64,000 bases of DNA, taken from NCBI GenBank assembly GCA_900708905.1, contig CAADRB010000031.1, forward strand, positions 1,571,286-1,635,285, read 5' to 3'. The notes beneath the pieces are model-generated. The model did no database searches and was not told where the DNA came from. It saw only the letters and a program-made list of their open reading frames with translations. This document shows, piece after piece, positions 13,201 to 26,279 of this stretch; within the stretch, counting starts at the first letter, position 1, and every line of letters starts with the position of its first letter. The translations under genes were made by a program, and so were the position numbers. The stretch comes from Hymenolepis diminuta. Lineage: Eukaryota > Platyhelminthes > Cestoda > Cyclophyllidea > Hymenolepididae.

Positions 13201-16200
13201 TGATAAATTTAGAAGATGCCGATAAACGGAGCTCAAAACTGCAGAGATTAATTTTATCTCTGCATGAGCAATTTCCATCACTGATCTCTCTTTCCCCTCG
13301 CACTCCGGGTCTGAGTCAATTATAGTCTAGTGATACCTAGGTTATAAGAGTAGAAACTAAACTTAACAGCAAAACCGCAATATAAAAGAGTATTATTTTG
13401 CAAAAACTGTTAATAGCTAAAAACATATTCAATTGAATGTCTTAGTTAGGAGTGACTACGCGGGCCAGTCATACATGCGACTTGTAATTGTTGGAATTCT
13501 GATTTGGGAAAGCTTGTTGTCTATTGTTAGTCTGAGCACTAGCCTCTACAGATTAGAAGTGATAACGGACTAATCAGTCTTTTTTACCACTAAATGAGAG
13601 GCCAGCCAGTGTTTTCCTCATATGCTCATTAAACATAACGGATTTTCGACGCGGGACACCTTCAACATCCTCCAAGTCCATTTGCGTGGCTCCTGGGGGC
13701 GCAAGAAGTGCTGGTTGATCTTCCGATGATGAAGGAGAGGCTCTGGTAGAGGAGGTCTGCGAATCAGGAGTTTCTGCAGGAAGGGTAGCAGCTGTAGGAT
13801 TCGACTGTTGCGGAGCATCTTCAAGAAAATCGTCAACGTTGAGACCAGAGGAAGTTATACTCGTCTGGATGTTCTTCTTGAAACGGTGAAGAGTTAGAAT
13901 GCAGTGGCGCTCAGCTTTCTATAACAAGAGAATAATCGTCAGAGCAAATTAATGGTAGTGAATGATAACTCAGATCGGCAGAAAATCTCGTGAGCTTTCA
14001 CAAAAAGAGAAATATTTGATGAGTATTTATCTCAAGTATTATGCAAAAAATAAGCGATCCTAGTATTATTCGGCTGCCACACCCTACTGCTTATTGTAAT
14101 GGCCATAGTAATCAGCTGCTAGCATAAAACTTGGTATAACCGTAGGTAGTAATATAACCTATGATGCCAATCGACGCAAATTATGGCTGGGATAATTCTG
14201 GTCCAAAAGGAAGAAAACTTACGGTTCAAACGACGGGTTCGTCTCTACTTTATTAAAAAAGTACGGCTTTTTAGAGTTAACGTGGAAATAGGGGATTGAT
14301 TTGCTTCTTGCAGCACACATCTAACGCCTCCTATTGCAAATTGAAATATCAGTGAACCTTGCGAAGTCTAAAACCCTCATTCCAGATCGATAAGTTCCCA
14401 AAGTTAGACGGAAGAGTAACTAACTTATCGAGGTAGTACTAAAGGGTCTGTTTATCACAGTTTTAACATATAGCTCACAGATAAAGGATATGTCATGCGC
14501 ACTAAATTCCGTACTAAACCGCCGCACGGAAGAACAGTAATCAAAGAATCCAATGTCCTGTGAAAGAATTTCGATAACTGAATTTCATAAATTTTGTTTC
14601 CATTTGATTCTGCCTTCTATCAGATGCTCGTCCAAGTTCTTAGAAGTTGGTAACACTGAATTTGTCATCAAATGGCGTCCAGACACATGAATTTTGGACA
14701 TAATAACCACTTGGCCTAGTATATTTTTATGGCGTTCTAACAATCCTAACTTTCACTATATAATACCATGTGATCCAGTAAAGACGTATTCTCAACAAAA
14801 TCCTCTGAGTCTTTATATGTAGCCCACAATATATTAAACATATCATGCTAACTTGTTAGCAAATTAAGGTCGAAATCTAAAAAAGAAATTCAGTTGCATT
14901 TCAAACCTGTGTTAAATGTCATTATTATTATTATTATTATTATTAAGGATTGACAGTATACCTTCAACATGAGATTGACCATTCGAAGAAGATCCTTGTA
15001 GAGTTGGGATTTGTGAAGGGAGAGACGTAGTTGGCCCAAAACTCGAATGTAGAGCCGAGCTTCCGCTGATTGTGGAGAATTTAGCACTCGATTGCTAAGA
15101 CGCATAGCCAAATCATCGTGGCAGGGATTGTCCTCGGATACAAAACAAGAAATGAGAATAACACAATAGATAAAAATTGACCTTGGTAACAACAAGAATT
15201 ATGAAAATTGCCCGAGGACTCTGCTTTAGTGTCTATTAAATTTAACTGACTAGCTGAATGTCATATGCGTAATAGGACAAAAATAAGTCAGAAATTAAAG
15301 TGAACTGTGAGCACGGGGTATAGCATTTGACAGCAGGTGGAGAGATCCTTGATTCAAGTCTGAGTGCCCCTTTACACATTAGCTATTTCTACTACAGTTA
15401 TCGCAGAGCTTGAACTAACTTCAAGTACAAATGGAACTAAGTGTGTGAGAAATTAAAAAAGCATAGGAAATCAAGTGGTTAGAGGTGGTGAGTTCGAAAA
15501 CTAAGTTTTATTTATAGTGGTAGTTGTCTCAGGTTCTGCGAAAACTGTAATTGAAACTAATATTATGCATCCCATGGGTCGACTTTATCTTGGACTGCAG
15601 AAATCCTCAATTAGAACCAAAATTTTAGTAACGGTTGGGATTTTATCTTACTTTTACCTTCTTCCCCAAATTTTGTATATGGTTCATCTCTCTCTAGGCT
15701 CTAAGTTCAAAAGTTTACCAATCCTCCTCCTCCCCTTATCCAATTCCTACGTTTTGAGTTTTACTGTCCAACTTAACTAATTGTCCCTTTCCTACATTGC
15801 TATGCATGGAAACTTTTTATAAGCCCTCAGATTCAATACACAAATAGATAAGTACTCACAGTGCTCTTATACCCCTCTCCTGCATCCATAGCCGCTTTAG
15901 TTCTCGCAGCAGGAAAAAGCGAGGCAGCATCAGTCAACCGGACGAGGAGATCAACCACCAAACCCGGATCAACATCCGAAAGTGGTGAAGTTGCCGGTGC
16001 CGCCACCAGAGAGGACAGAGTAGGCAGCACGGCATCCGCAACACACGCCTGTCGCTCCTGGCTCGAACAAACAAAGTCTGTAAAAAAGACTCCCAGTGTT
16101 TGACTTAATGTGGGCAACTCTGAAGTTTGCTGATTGAACCACAACAAGAGGAGACGTGATATAAGTCGGCCAGAGAGCAAACGTCCGAAAATGAAGAGTT

Positions 16201-19200
16201 TGGTCATTCCCACGCCAGATGCGGTTCGTAAATCTGCGTCCTAAAAGGACAATGAGAAGAGTAGGTTGACCAGCCAGTCAATTTCGAATTGATAAAACAA
16301 GCACGCGATAATTTAGAATGGTGAAACGACTGGCGAAAGCAGAGGACAACAGTTAACAAAACTAATCACCCTACTAATTTTACAACGCGCAACCATACCT
16401 CTTTTGAGATAACCTCTCGAGTGACTGACTATAAATAATAAAGCAAGAGGAAGTAGCACAACTGTTATATTGGATAAACCCATGACAGATAATCGCTTTT
16501 GCTGGCTTTAACTTACGTCGGAATCAAGAAGTTCCACAAGAGGTCCAAGAATACGAAGGGCAAGACTAATGGTCTCAGAAGCACTGGCATTAAAAGTGAC
16601 TCCAGCTGAATGACTGCTTTTCAGGAGAACGAGATCACCTAAGAGAAAGGAAAAAGCAATAGGAATCGATAAAAGCGGGTTAAGAAATCACTACATGATC
16701 AGATTATCGCTTAAAGTATATTAAGTCCTGTGTCTAGTTTGACTAATTGATAGATGACTGTCCGTCAAAACAAAGCAGCCAACTCCACTCTGCGAAACGT
16801 TATTTAACCTTCTTATCGCAACTGAGTTGGCAATTATCTCCTGCTCTACCTGTTTCTAATTCTTTCACTTCTTCCAACTATACCCGTGGTTCAACCCAAC
16901 TCTTAATCTTCTGATTTCGGAATAGCTGTTGTATCCTGTTCACCTTTAGAAAGATTCCCAGTTTTGTAAGGATATATCCCTAAGTACTTCTAATTCCCTA
17001 GTATTTTGTATTTTTCAGCATTAGCTAAAAAGACCGCTCGTAATTCATCTATAATGTTTTGTAACACTTCAGTAATACTTCCGAGAAATCAATAAGATGT
17101 CAAGAAAAATTAAGCAAAAAAACGAATCCTCAGCAGAATCGGTTTCAAGGTTTGTGAGAAACGAGTCCGATTTCATGCGAATATTTACTCATGAAAACCT
17201 CAAAGTGTTTCATCACTATATAGACCACTGCGTAGCGTGAAAGCATCAGTTTAAGATCAAACCCCAAATACGAAGCCTCTAAAAGGAACACTAATTATTT
17301 ATATTTTCAATCATTCCTCGTTCCCAAACACGTCGCAGAAAAGTATGCTCTCTAGCCATCCTCGTTTGTCCCGAGAAAAGAAACCACGATTTTTTTTTCA
17401 TATATTATGACTAGTCTAATTAATGAAAAAATGAAATAGGATTGCTCTCTTATCTTTCTCAATATCTTTCTGGTAAGTATTAGTCTTATTGGAAAAGAAA
17501 AAACCTACTCAGATCCAAACTAATTTCCTCAAACTTGTCTGCGATTTCCAGGAATGGATGCACACCAAATACCACAAGAATATCGATTATACAGTCGATA
17601 GCAGTGACTCGTACCGTTGGATGATCCATTTTCAAAGCCTACAAGTAATGGCCGATTATTTTATTCACATTTACCTCATAGAAGAGAGGAAGATAGGTTT
17701 TTGAGAGGGTCAAATCCAGAGTACAGCAGAGACCCAATGCTAGAATCGCTTGATTTCTGATAGCTAGATCAGCATGTTGGACAGAGGGAAGAATCTAAAA
17801 GGCTATAGAATTAGAACTAGGAACCCTACCAAATTATACAATAGCGAACGAAGTGAGGGTGGAAGGGTCCACAGCGTAGGACACTGTTGAATTGTCACAA
17901 CGACCATTTTGTTGGATTTTAGGACCACATCAGCTGATAGACGCGAGAGGTATTTGAGTTGTCGTCTAACTAAAGTGACCTCCATATTCGGTCGATCTTC
18001 ACTTTCTCCCATTTCTTCGTCTTCTTCCTCTTCTGATTCACTGTCAATGGTGATGATTGGAATTTCAGAAGCTTCATCGACAGCGGATGCTTCACGTTTT
18101 ATTGAAGTACTGACATCAGATTGAGCAGGGCCGGTCGCAATTGTAACAGGAGTCGCTTGGACATTGATGCCCGTGAGTTCACGCATTAGGAGGGACCGTT
18201 CACCTTCCAGACGATTGAATTCCTCTTGAAGGGTGGTGGCACGCTCGAAATTTTTCTGGCGGACGCATTCAGAGAGGGACTCGTTGAGTTCATTCAACTT
18301 GACTTTGAGCTCTGCTATCTAAAAATGCGAGAAAAAATAAAAAATTGAGATAAGAACAAGCCTAAGCCTGAGAACAGACGTCATAAATAATGAGAATTCT
18401 GCTCTATAAAATCTAGTCATATCTGATTCACTGATCGGGAAAAAATGTGCTAGAACTAATGCATTTAAAAAGGTTCCCAAAAACTGTGTCAAGGAAAAAC
18501 TCTTAAAATCTGGTACAGAAAGTATTACTATTACATGGTTGATATTCATTCATTTATGCTGAAGATTTAAAACTAATAACTGTGGGAATCTTTTCTAGTA
18601 TTATCTAACCATATCGCTAACCTCTTTCCTTATTTAAACATCGCCGTACATGACAAGTGCTTACACAAATATAATCCTCCTACAGCCCTACTATTTTGAT
18701 GATTCTGATGATAGTTATGTTACAACGCATCAAAATAAATACGAAATTTGTTAGCTAGTTATAAATTCTTGTTCTAAATCAAAGATCACAGGAATAATAT
18801 TCATCGGTGTACATCCAGTGATCCCGATGGCCAACTGTACTGGTTAGTTCTGATCAACAAAGGAGTTGGTAGAATGTGAGCTCTCATTACAGTGGCTCAA
18901 AGGTACCTGACCTCTACTCTTAAGTCAAGTATCTTTAACACTTTAATGTTCTTGGAAATATACTGAGAATCGATTCTTAAATCGACTACGTAACAAAATA
19001 ATTGAATCAAAATGTACAAGTTAATGAAAGATTTCTCCGGAAGAAACACCTCTCTGAGTGAGAATCCCAACAATAAAATATTCAATCAAACCCAAAAAAG
19101 CTAATTACAAAATGAGTGGAACAGGTGGACTACAAATTAACTGATAATTGGGGAAATGTGTTGTCCCTGTTATTCTCTTATCTCAAGTTTCGTAAATATG

Positions 19201-22200
19201 CCTTACGTCTGAAAGTGAAGCATCTATAATAGGTAATTTTTATTCAAGAACGTTATTCAAATTAAAATGGATAAGATAGATCGAAACACACACCGCTAAA
19301 ATATTCAAATTTGTTCCCGAAAGAAACAAATTAGATTATTTCAAAGTCTAATAAAGGGATTGTAAGTGAACCCATAGAACGCGTAATTTTACTCTATTAA
19401 GTCCATTCAATCAAAAGGTTACATCAGATACAATTTGGCAGGGGATGTATACCTAATACTAATATACTGAAGAAAGCGAGTTTATATATGGAACGATTTG
19501 TGATTGACGTCCTTCTATCTTTACTAGCTTCATATCTTTAGATACCTGAAAGTGATCATGTTTATAAGACTGAGTGATGGCACCACTGCAATCTTTAAAG
19601 TCAAAAGGCCTGCACAATTAAATAAAACTTAGCTGAACTTAATAATTATTCCTTTCCTTGTTTAAATTCTCACAGTATATGACTACAGCCAAATAGAACG
19701 CGAATGCAGTTTTGCAATTTTGACATAATTTTAAGGCCTAAAGGTGAGTTATCAGCCCCATATCTGGTCCTTCATAAACAAGCTTGATATTCTTCAAAGT
19801 AATTTCAAATCATATGGAAAATAAGAACGAGCATCAAACATTTACCTTAATACGAAGGAACGTCTCTCGAGCCTTGTTGATCGGTTTAGCGACTTCTGGC
19901 TTTAGTGGTTCAACTAGGGGTGTATTTGCGATACTAGTAACAGCGGATTCAGTATTACCATTAGCAATAGATGCTTGTTGCTGTTCCTGCTGTTTCTGCA
20001 GCTGCTGTTGTCTTTTTAAGTCCTCCTCTGCAGCCTCCAATAACTCTGAGGTCATTTCTGTCATCTTGACTACTCGATTTTGCTATGTAATGGAAAGCAA
20101 ACAAGACAATGTTAATGATCAGGAACTGTAAAGAGAAAACTTGAGCATATAAACACAGAGCGTCTTTTTTAACTTTATGCCTCCCTTGTATCTTCTTCAC
20201 CAGAATAGATGGAAATCATCTGGGATTCTAATAGACAATGAAGTGCCGCTCAGTATATTAATGGCGATCTCTCGAAATGTTACATCGTCATGGATTACAA
20301 TAATTCATCATAATAAGTTTGTAAATTTTACTGAGGTGTGAGAGAATACACTTAGAAAGTATAGAGATGAGAACGAATGTAAAAGCATACTACATCCTTT
20401 ACTAGCGCTACTAGATATTAAAGCGCTGTAATAATTGTCTCCAAATCTCCCATCTAATTTCCCGACAACTGATGAAAAAAGAATAACTACAGACCAGACT
20501 AAGTTTGAAAACCAACATCGAAAACCATAGATCTTGACTCAACTCTCAGGACCTCAAATGCAAACCTACATTCTAGAATAAACGTTTACAATTTGAATTC
20601 TATATTCAACCTCCTTCAAAGTAAATTCGCAAATGTCCCAAGCCAAAAGGACTCAAGATTAAAAAGCAGTGAATGCCTACTCGAGCCCAAGAGCTCTCTT
20701 CGCTTTCATAGACCAAAATCTTAGAACTTCACATTCTTTTCCATTCACTTAACGTAATGTTAGTAGTTATATCTATTCAACACGTATCCTAGCTATCAAC
20801 TTCGGCTGGTCATTTTCGATGGAATTGACTGAAAAGATTAAACCTATGAAACCGGGTTCGAGACTATATACAAAAATATGAAAAATCTAAAACTCAAACC
20901 AGTTATTTTTAGAGCCAGAGCATAGCACTTCAATAGCTAGGCTAGAACACAGAACAATATAGCAAATCAAATAATTGCCGGTTCAGAGAGATCCTAAAGT
21001 TAGTGCAAACAAGATACATCGGTTATAAACATTTAAACGCCATGAAAAATTATCTCGCCTTCTCAACTTACCACATTCGTTTCAAGTTTGAAGTAAATCT
21101 CTAGAAGGTACTTCGTGAGACTAGCAGGTACCTGTGGACAAACCAACCATGTACGAACAACATCCAGCAGCCTTCGTCTACCAAATTCGTCTGAGAGGTC
21201 CAAAGACTCACTGACCATCAAAACATGCTCAAGAACACACTCCGCTTCCATCACGTTTTCATTGTAATCGACATCAGCTCGCAAGAGGGCCAACAAGCAT
21301 TCCACGCGACTAGGAGGAAAGTTGAAGTCACATAGCCCGATCAACTTACCTGATGACAAAATCCACATAATTCGTGACATTTGGAGTAATACGTTCGAGG
21401 AGAGATGCAATCTGGCTTGATGTGAGAGAGGAAGATTTCCCATTTGAATCGCTACCTTCTCCATTGTCCTCACTCTCTTCACAGGCTTTCTGCTTCTTCA
21501 GTAAGTTCTCAAAAATCACTCGCCAGAAGAATACGCACTCTACTGAGCATCTATCTGGTTTGGGAATGTGTCTAAAAGGTAGGAATTGAGAACATCTGCT
21601 CGAACTCACTTTTCGTCCAGATAGTCATCTGACCACTTTGTGATGACACTAATCAAGTCTTCTTCATTCAGATTTGGAAGGAGATTGTCTAGGCAGAGTT
21701 TACTTGTCTTGGGTACACCTTCAGTGTCCAGACGCCGTAGTAGAAGGATCGGATCTTTGTCTAGGAAGTTAAACCAGGCTACCACCATTGCTTGAGCCGC
21801 TTTTCGTACTTCAACTAAAAAAAATAAACCCATAGGATATCATTAAAAATAACAGGTCTTATCAACTAGCTGTCTTTAAGCTATCAAGAGATAAATTCAC
21901 CGAGATGAACATAATCGACTTCTCAAATTAATCAAACCGGTCAATCATATCTGAATACAGAAGATTCAGACACTTAGGAATTAAATTCCAAAGGTTAAAC
22001 TTTGAAACATTACGCTATATACTAATGAAGCTAAAATTTAAATAAGATGAGGCTCTTTTGAGTATTTGAATTTATCACTACTAATTGGATTATTTTGCGG
22101 GTTCTCACCTTCTTTACATTTAAAACTTGCACATTTTTTTTCTACCATGGGTAGTAACAGTTGGCGGCTTTTAATGGGCTGAGACTCTTCACGCCTTGCA

Positions 22201-25200
22201 AAATACCAGCCCAACATTTCAAGATATACAGAATAAATGTCACATACACGACCCAAAGGAAAAAATAGCTCACGTAAACACATGATGAATTACTTGTTTT
22301 TATTTACTTTTGCATAGCTAATCTAGATCTAGGGGAGCTGTATATGGTTCACTTCGTATAACTCACTGGTAGAACATTCGAGTGGAGATCGAGAGGTTCC
22401 TAGTTTAAGTCTGGATGCCCCTTAACAAACGTTCGTTTTATGTGCGATTTTATAAGCGTTCCAAAAAGTCAAACGAATGCACGACACTACACTAAAACTA
22501 AACCAGTAGTGAACATTGCTACTGATATACCTTAGTAGTTCAAGCAGTTTAATACAAGGAGAAGTACGGAGTTGAACCAACGTGATGTTCGCAGTCAGGT
22601 TAACATTACAGTTGAATGCATTTAACAATAATAGTGCGGGTACAGCTCAGTTGTAGAGCATTCGACGGTGGATCGAGAAGTCCTTGGTTCAAATTCGGAC
22701 GTTCCCTTTTGATTGACAAAATGCATTTCTCAAAAAGGACAGATACTGTGTCAATAGATGGGTACGTGAAATCAGACTGAACACGAACTTGCTTTAATTC
22801 GCTGAAACATGAGGCCTCTATTTGCAAAATAAGGACATTGTGACATTTCAAAACCATCCAAAACTCCAGAAAGTTCGCGTTTTATTAATTCCAAATCTTT
22901 GCTCCTTACGATGATACAGCTGCTCTTCAAAATTACAGATGTGTACATTACAATCCACTCGTTTTTCTAAACCTAAACCCACAAACCATGTAAAACGTTA
23001 CGCATCGAGTATAAAGTGAATATCTTTAACTCTCATTGATGTACATCGAATTCAAATAATCAAATAGATGCATGAAATGTGAATTTGCGTTTGAAAACTC
23101 GCACATCTTGAACGTATGATTCATATTAACCTTGAATGCACACTATTGCTCAATTTCAGACGTATTCAATTAAATGCCCTTTAGCGCATAAAGAGAAATA
23201 GTCTAAACCAAAATTCTTCTTTACCTAAATGGTCTGTGCCTATTGCAAGCAACCGTTTCAGTGACAATAAACTTCCGGCACACAAAATAGCTTAAAAAAA
23301 TGATTGCGTTACCCTTACAAGGAGCTCGTTTTTCTTTATCTTTATTGAGTAATATTAACTAATTTACTATTTAAACCACTGCATATGCAACGCCACGCAT
23401 CGATCTCGTAACCTCTGACCTAATAGACTTGACACTACGACTACTACTAGGTCTAAACAAAAAATATTAATTTACCAGAGGTATCTGTAAGACCATCCTG
23501 AAGAATAGCAATCCTTTTCGCAATAGACAGGGGCCTAACAACTGCTCTGTTAGCGAGTATAGTGTAAGCGGTTTTGCGGACAGCATCTGAGACATCACGA
23601 CATCGTTCCACGACAGAGGGAAGAGTGAAAGTGGTGAGAACGATGGCGGCCAATGCAGCACGGCGTACATCAGGCGAGGTATCATGACGACATAGCCATA
23701 GCAACTGTTCAATCACGGGGCATTTCTTATCGGTGGGATTCTGTAAACGAGCAAGACCCAAAGCGGCTTGCACTCGAACCATGGGCTAAAAGTTGGAGAG
23801 AATTTTATTTTTTGCAAACTTTCGCAGTCTATTTGTGCAAAGAACTTGGTAACATAATCCCCCTAGGAAATGCCACAGCCAAGGTTCAACAAGGAAGATC
23901 TCGCCTAGGCAGGTTAATATACAAAATTACTGTCTTCGGGCCTAGATAAATGTTTTCATTCCTTAAAAGTCCATTTACTTTTTTCTACCACACAGTGACT
24001 AATCATACAAAGGGAGATTAAATTATAGGAGAAAGTACGTCTGCGCGACAATTCAAAGCAATATCCAATCACATTGCAACACAATAGGTTAAACGAAAGA
24101 GCCAATCTTTTTTCTTGTGGTGTTAACACATTTACCACGCCAAATGAAACACGTTGGTATACATTCGATAAAAAGATTTACAAAATATATAACGTTGTAT
24201 TAATCAGTAGCAGAACGGCCAAATACTCTGTTTATTAATCAGAGAACTTAGAGTGCGATTGTAAAAAGTATTGTTTATTTTTATACCGATTTACTAGGTC
24301 ATTGAAAATATTCCCCCCCAGTTTTAAAGAATCTTTAAACATTTAAATGTTCAAGAACGTACAGTTATAGAAAAACTGTGAAGTTTCAAAACAAGTTTGG
24401 GTACAAAGATCATTACAGAAGTACGTGCTCAGATCGACATAGATGGCCAAGAAGCTGTAATTCGAAGCTCAAGTCTACAGATTCTATAGTAAAGTCCAAG
24501 CAGTCCAATGTTTAATTTAAATTATATGCATTCTTACTGTTCTATTTTTGTTCATAAAAGCTCATTAATAAATGAAAGTACTTACTTCCATTTTAATAGG
24601 AAATTAAAAGGATATTCCCTAGCTAAAGATCGAAATCACTGCATTTCAAAATCAAATGCATGCAAACATGCAAAGTGCGAGATTTGGTAAACGTAAAAAT
24701 GAAAAAAAAAATGTCAACATAGACCTTATTGGCCTGTATGTCTTGATTTAGAGCAAATGCCCCAAAATAACAAAAGGATATTTTGGTGGCACATTTAATA
24801 TTAAACTATAAACGGACATCTACCCGTATGTCAGTTAATTCAAACTAGTGCAAGTGGTCACTCCAATCGTAGAATATACATCGATCTGACAAATGATATA
24901 TTAATTGAACACGAAACTAACCAATACCACGGATTCAACCTATTTGAGGCGTTATACCGTGTCACACTGAAATTTTATTTTCAATTTTTAACCTAAATGA
25001 GGGTAATTATTTTCCGTCACAATTTTTAGAGCATTCTGTCATCTCCGGTAGCAGTTATTAGCAACCGCTGCTAATCATGTGTCTTTAAACTGCCAGATGT
25101 GTATATGCTATAAGAGCACGTGAAATATATATGCAAACCGCATAAGTATTCAAAACGAGACATAGTAAAAACCTTTGAGAAAGCCTTATCACATTTCATC

Positions 25201-26266
25201 TGAAGGGAACCCAATTTACCTCTGGCTTAGGAGATAATAACAAGAGCTGTGTCGTCACTGACACACCAGATCTCCAAAGAGTGATTCTCATATATAAATT
25301 TGATATGATGTAAATTTTAAATTGCCGATTTGGCATTCCAGTGCTATAATATAACTGGATGACATGATCAAGAAAAATTGAAAAAATACCCCGGATTAAG
25401 TTGACTGCTCTTCATATTAATAGGTAAAAAATCGATTCTCCAAACCTAACGTCTATGAATTCAATTAACTCAGATTAATCAGAAATAAAGATAAACTACC
25501 GAATACAAGGGAAAAAATCAATCATAAGTTATACCTAAATTACTTTGGAGACCAACACTAACCACTTAATGAACGCAAGCACGCTCAAATACTTCGATAG
25601 AAATAAGACAGATTTGGACGAAATCACAGATCAAAATTTAAGAGTGTTAAGATTTACCTTGATATCCTTAGAGCGTCGAATAAGAACTCGTTGAATAACA
25701 TCAAAAAGTTCCACAGGTATGCAGGACTCAGTACCCATAGCTTCAAGGAGTTTATAGATTAACTGTGTACATCGGAAACGCGGAGCGTGTTTAACACATT
25801 CGTGATACTAATGACAACAGAGAGACAGATATAAAGGCAAGGCAAGTGTAGATAGAGAGAAAACAACACCGTTCAATCACCTTTGAACAAAAGAGAAAAG
25901 CCTTTATAAGGAGAAGATTTCGAGGTTTCCCATCATTGCGATCCGGTGCGTTTGCAATAATATGAATTACGGCTCGAACGATAAAGTTGATTGTCCTTTC
26001 TCTGGCTGCTGTACGATCAGCACTGAGCAGAGAATAACGAGAAAGTTCGAAAAAATCCTCAGCGAAGTGCGAAAATGGCATCTGTAATAGAGAAATGCAT
26101 CGATAGCAGGTTGGTGTAGACATTAGAGCATCATATAGTAATTAAGATTTACTTTCATGTATAAATCCGTGAGAGATGCAATAAGACGATCATGAGATAG
26201 TGAAGTCTCTTGGCATTCCTTAAAAATTGAGACAATTAAAGGCACATGCGGAAGGGAGGAAGCCAT
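10221..26266 (-). CDS. NCAPG: condensin I non-SMC subunit CAP-G (condensin subunit 3), 17 exons
   Basis: CAP-G is the HEAT-repeat subunit of condensin I that helps SMC2/SMC4 bind DNA and compact mitotic chromosomes. Exons: 26266-26153, 26081-25881, 25807-25658, 23785-23476, 21814-21610, 21571-21350, 21309-21072, 20082-19846, 18318-17830, 17794-17675, 17638-17509, 16638-16517, 16240-15860, 15132-14962, 13918-13588, 11765-11392, 10394-10221. They total 3969 nt (1322 aa), all GT-AG with agreeing phases. Recognisable CAP-G blocks are APRFRCTQLIYKLLE (exon 3), MVRVQAALGLARLQNP and DVRRAAL (4), ILPSVQHADLAIRNQA (9/10), SRLLLLWFN...LGVFFTDF (13) and CHDDLAMRLSNRVLNSP (14). Human CAP-G is about 1015 aa; the surplus is an acidic insertion (about residues 625-670) and a long Ser/Thr/Arg-rich tail. 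The start is the first Met after a possible acceptor and gives the usual short N-terminus. Confidence 0.95.
12882..12947 (+). repeat. tRNA-Cys-like pseudogene / SINE head in NCAPG intron 15
   Basis: It begins 'gggggagtatagctc', has 'agaacattcgactg' at the anticodon arm and 'gagaggtcccc' at the variable and T arms, then a T tract. The T-loop 'ttcaaat' is lost, so it cannot be a normal tRNA gene. It lies opposite to the host gene's transcription. Confidence 0.6.
14922..14945 (+). repeat. (ATT)n microsatellite beside a splice donor
   Basis: About eight ATT units lie in NCAPG intron 14. They start about 16 nt downstream of the donor of exon 14 when read on the gene's strand. Confidence 0.85.
15313..15371 (+). 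repeat. internally deleted tRNA-Cys-like pseudogene in NCAPG intron 13
   Basis: It reads 'cacggggtatag', then 'catttgacagcaggtggagag', then 'gattcaagtc' and 'gtgcccctt'. The D-arm half of the A box is missing compared with the copies at 2.1 and 22.6 kb. The 3' end 'gcccctt' is shared with the copy at 22.4 kb. Confidence 0.55.
18804..18886 (+). repeat. dispersed repeat R2, copy 2 (NCAPG intron 8)
   Basis: This is the partner of 2919-3002 (see there). It sits a few dozen bases upstream of a copy of repeat family R3, so the two may be parts of one longer element. Confidence 0.5.
18928..18966 (+). repeat. dispersed repeat R3, fragment (NCAPG intron 8)
   Basis: A 'atctttaacactttaatgtt' block followed by 'cttggaaatatac' resembles the start of the longer R3 copies at 24.3 and 43.4 kb. 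Only the first 40 nt or so align convincingly. Confidence 0.35.
22332..22424 (+). repeat. tRNA-Cys-like pseudogene with a duplicated 5' part (NCAPG intron 4)
   Basis: The 5' half appears twice, once as 'gtatatggttcac' and again as 'cgtataactcactggtag'. It is followed by 'agaacattcg', 'agatcgagaggttcc', a T-arm 'gtttaagtctgg' and the end 'atgcccctt'. The tandem 5' part suggests a rearranged pseudogene. Confidence 0.55.
22636..22712 (+). repeat. best-preserved tRNA-Cys-like copy (NCAPG intron 4)
   Basis: It contains a nearly intact A box (tacagctcag...gtagagcattcga) and B box (ggttcaaatt). The anticodon stem TCGA/TCGA is intact, but the loop has G where U33 should be, and the acceptor and T stems pair poorly. 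The copy ends in 'gttccctttt', which could act as a Pol III terminator. The internal promoter may still work even though the tRNA should not. Confidence 0.6.
24318..24500 (+). repeat. dispersed repeat R3, copy 1 (NCAPG intron 3)
   Basis: It shares ordered blocks with 43405-43590: 'aaagaatctttaaacattta', 'atgttcaagaacgtac', 'gtacaaagatcattacagaa', 'ggccaagaagctgtaattcg' and 'aagctc'. The order is conserved with small gaps. It does not look protein-coding. Confidence 0.5.
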
Positions 26267-26279
26267 ACCGTTTGAGAAT

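Noticed and set aside
15861..16103. Plus-strand frame across 15861-16103.
   Set aside because: Antisense of NCAPG exon 13, where the minus frame matches CAP-G.
22636..22712. Functional tRNA-Cys gene.
   Set aside because: U33 is lost, the loop lacks a GCA anticodon, and the acceptor and T stems do not pair well.
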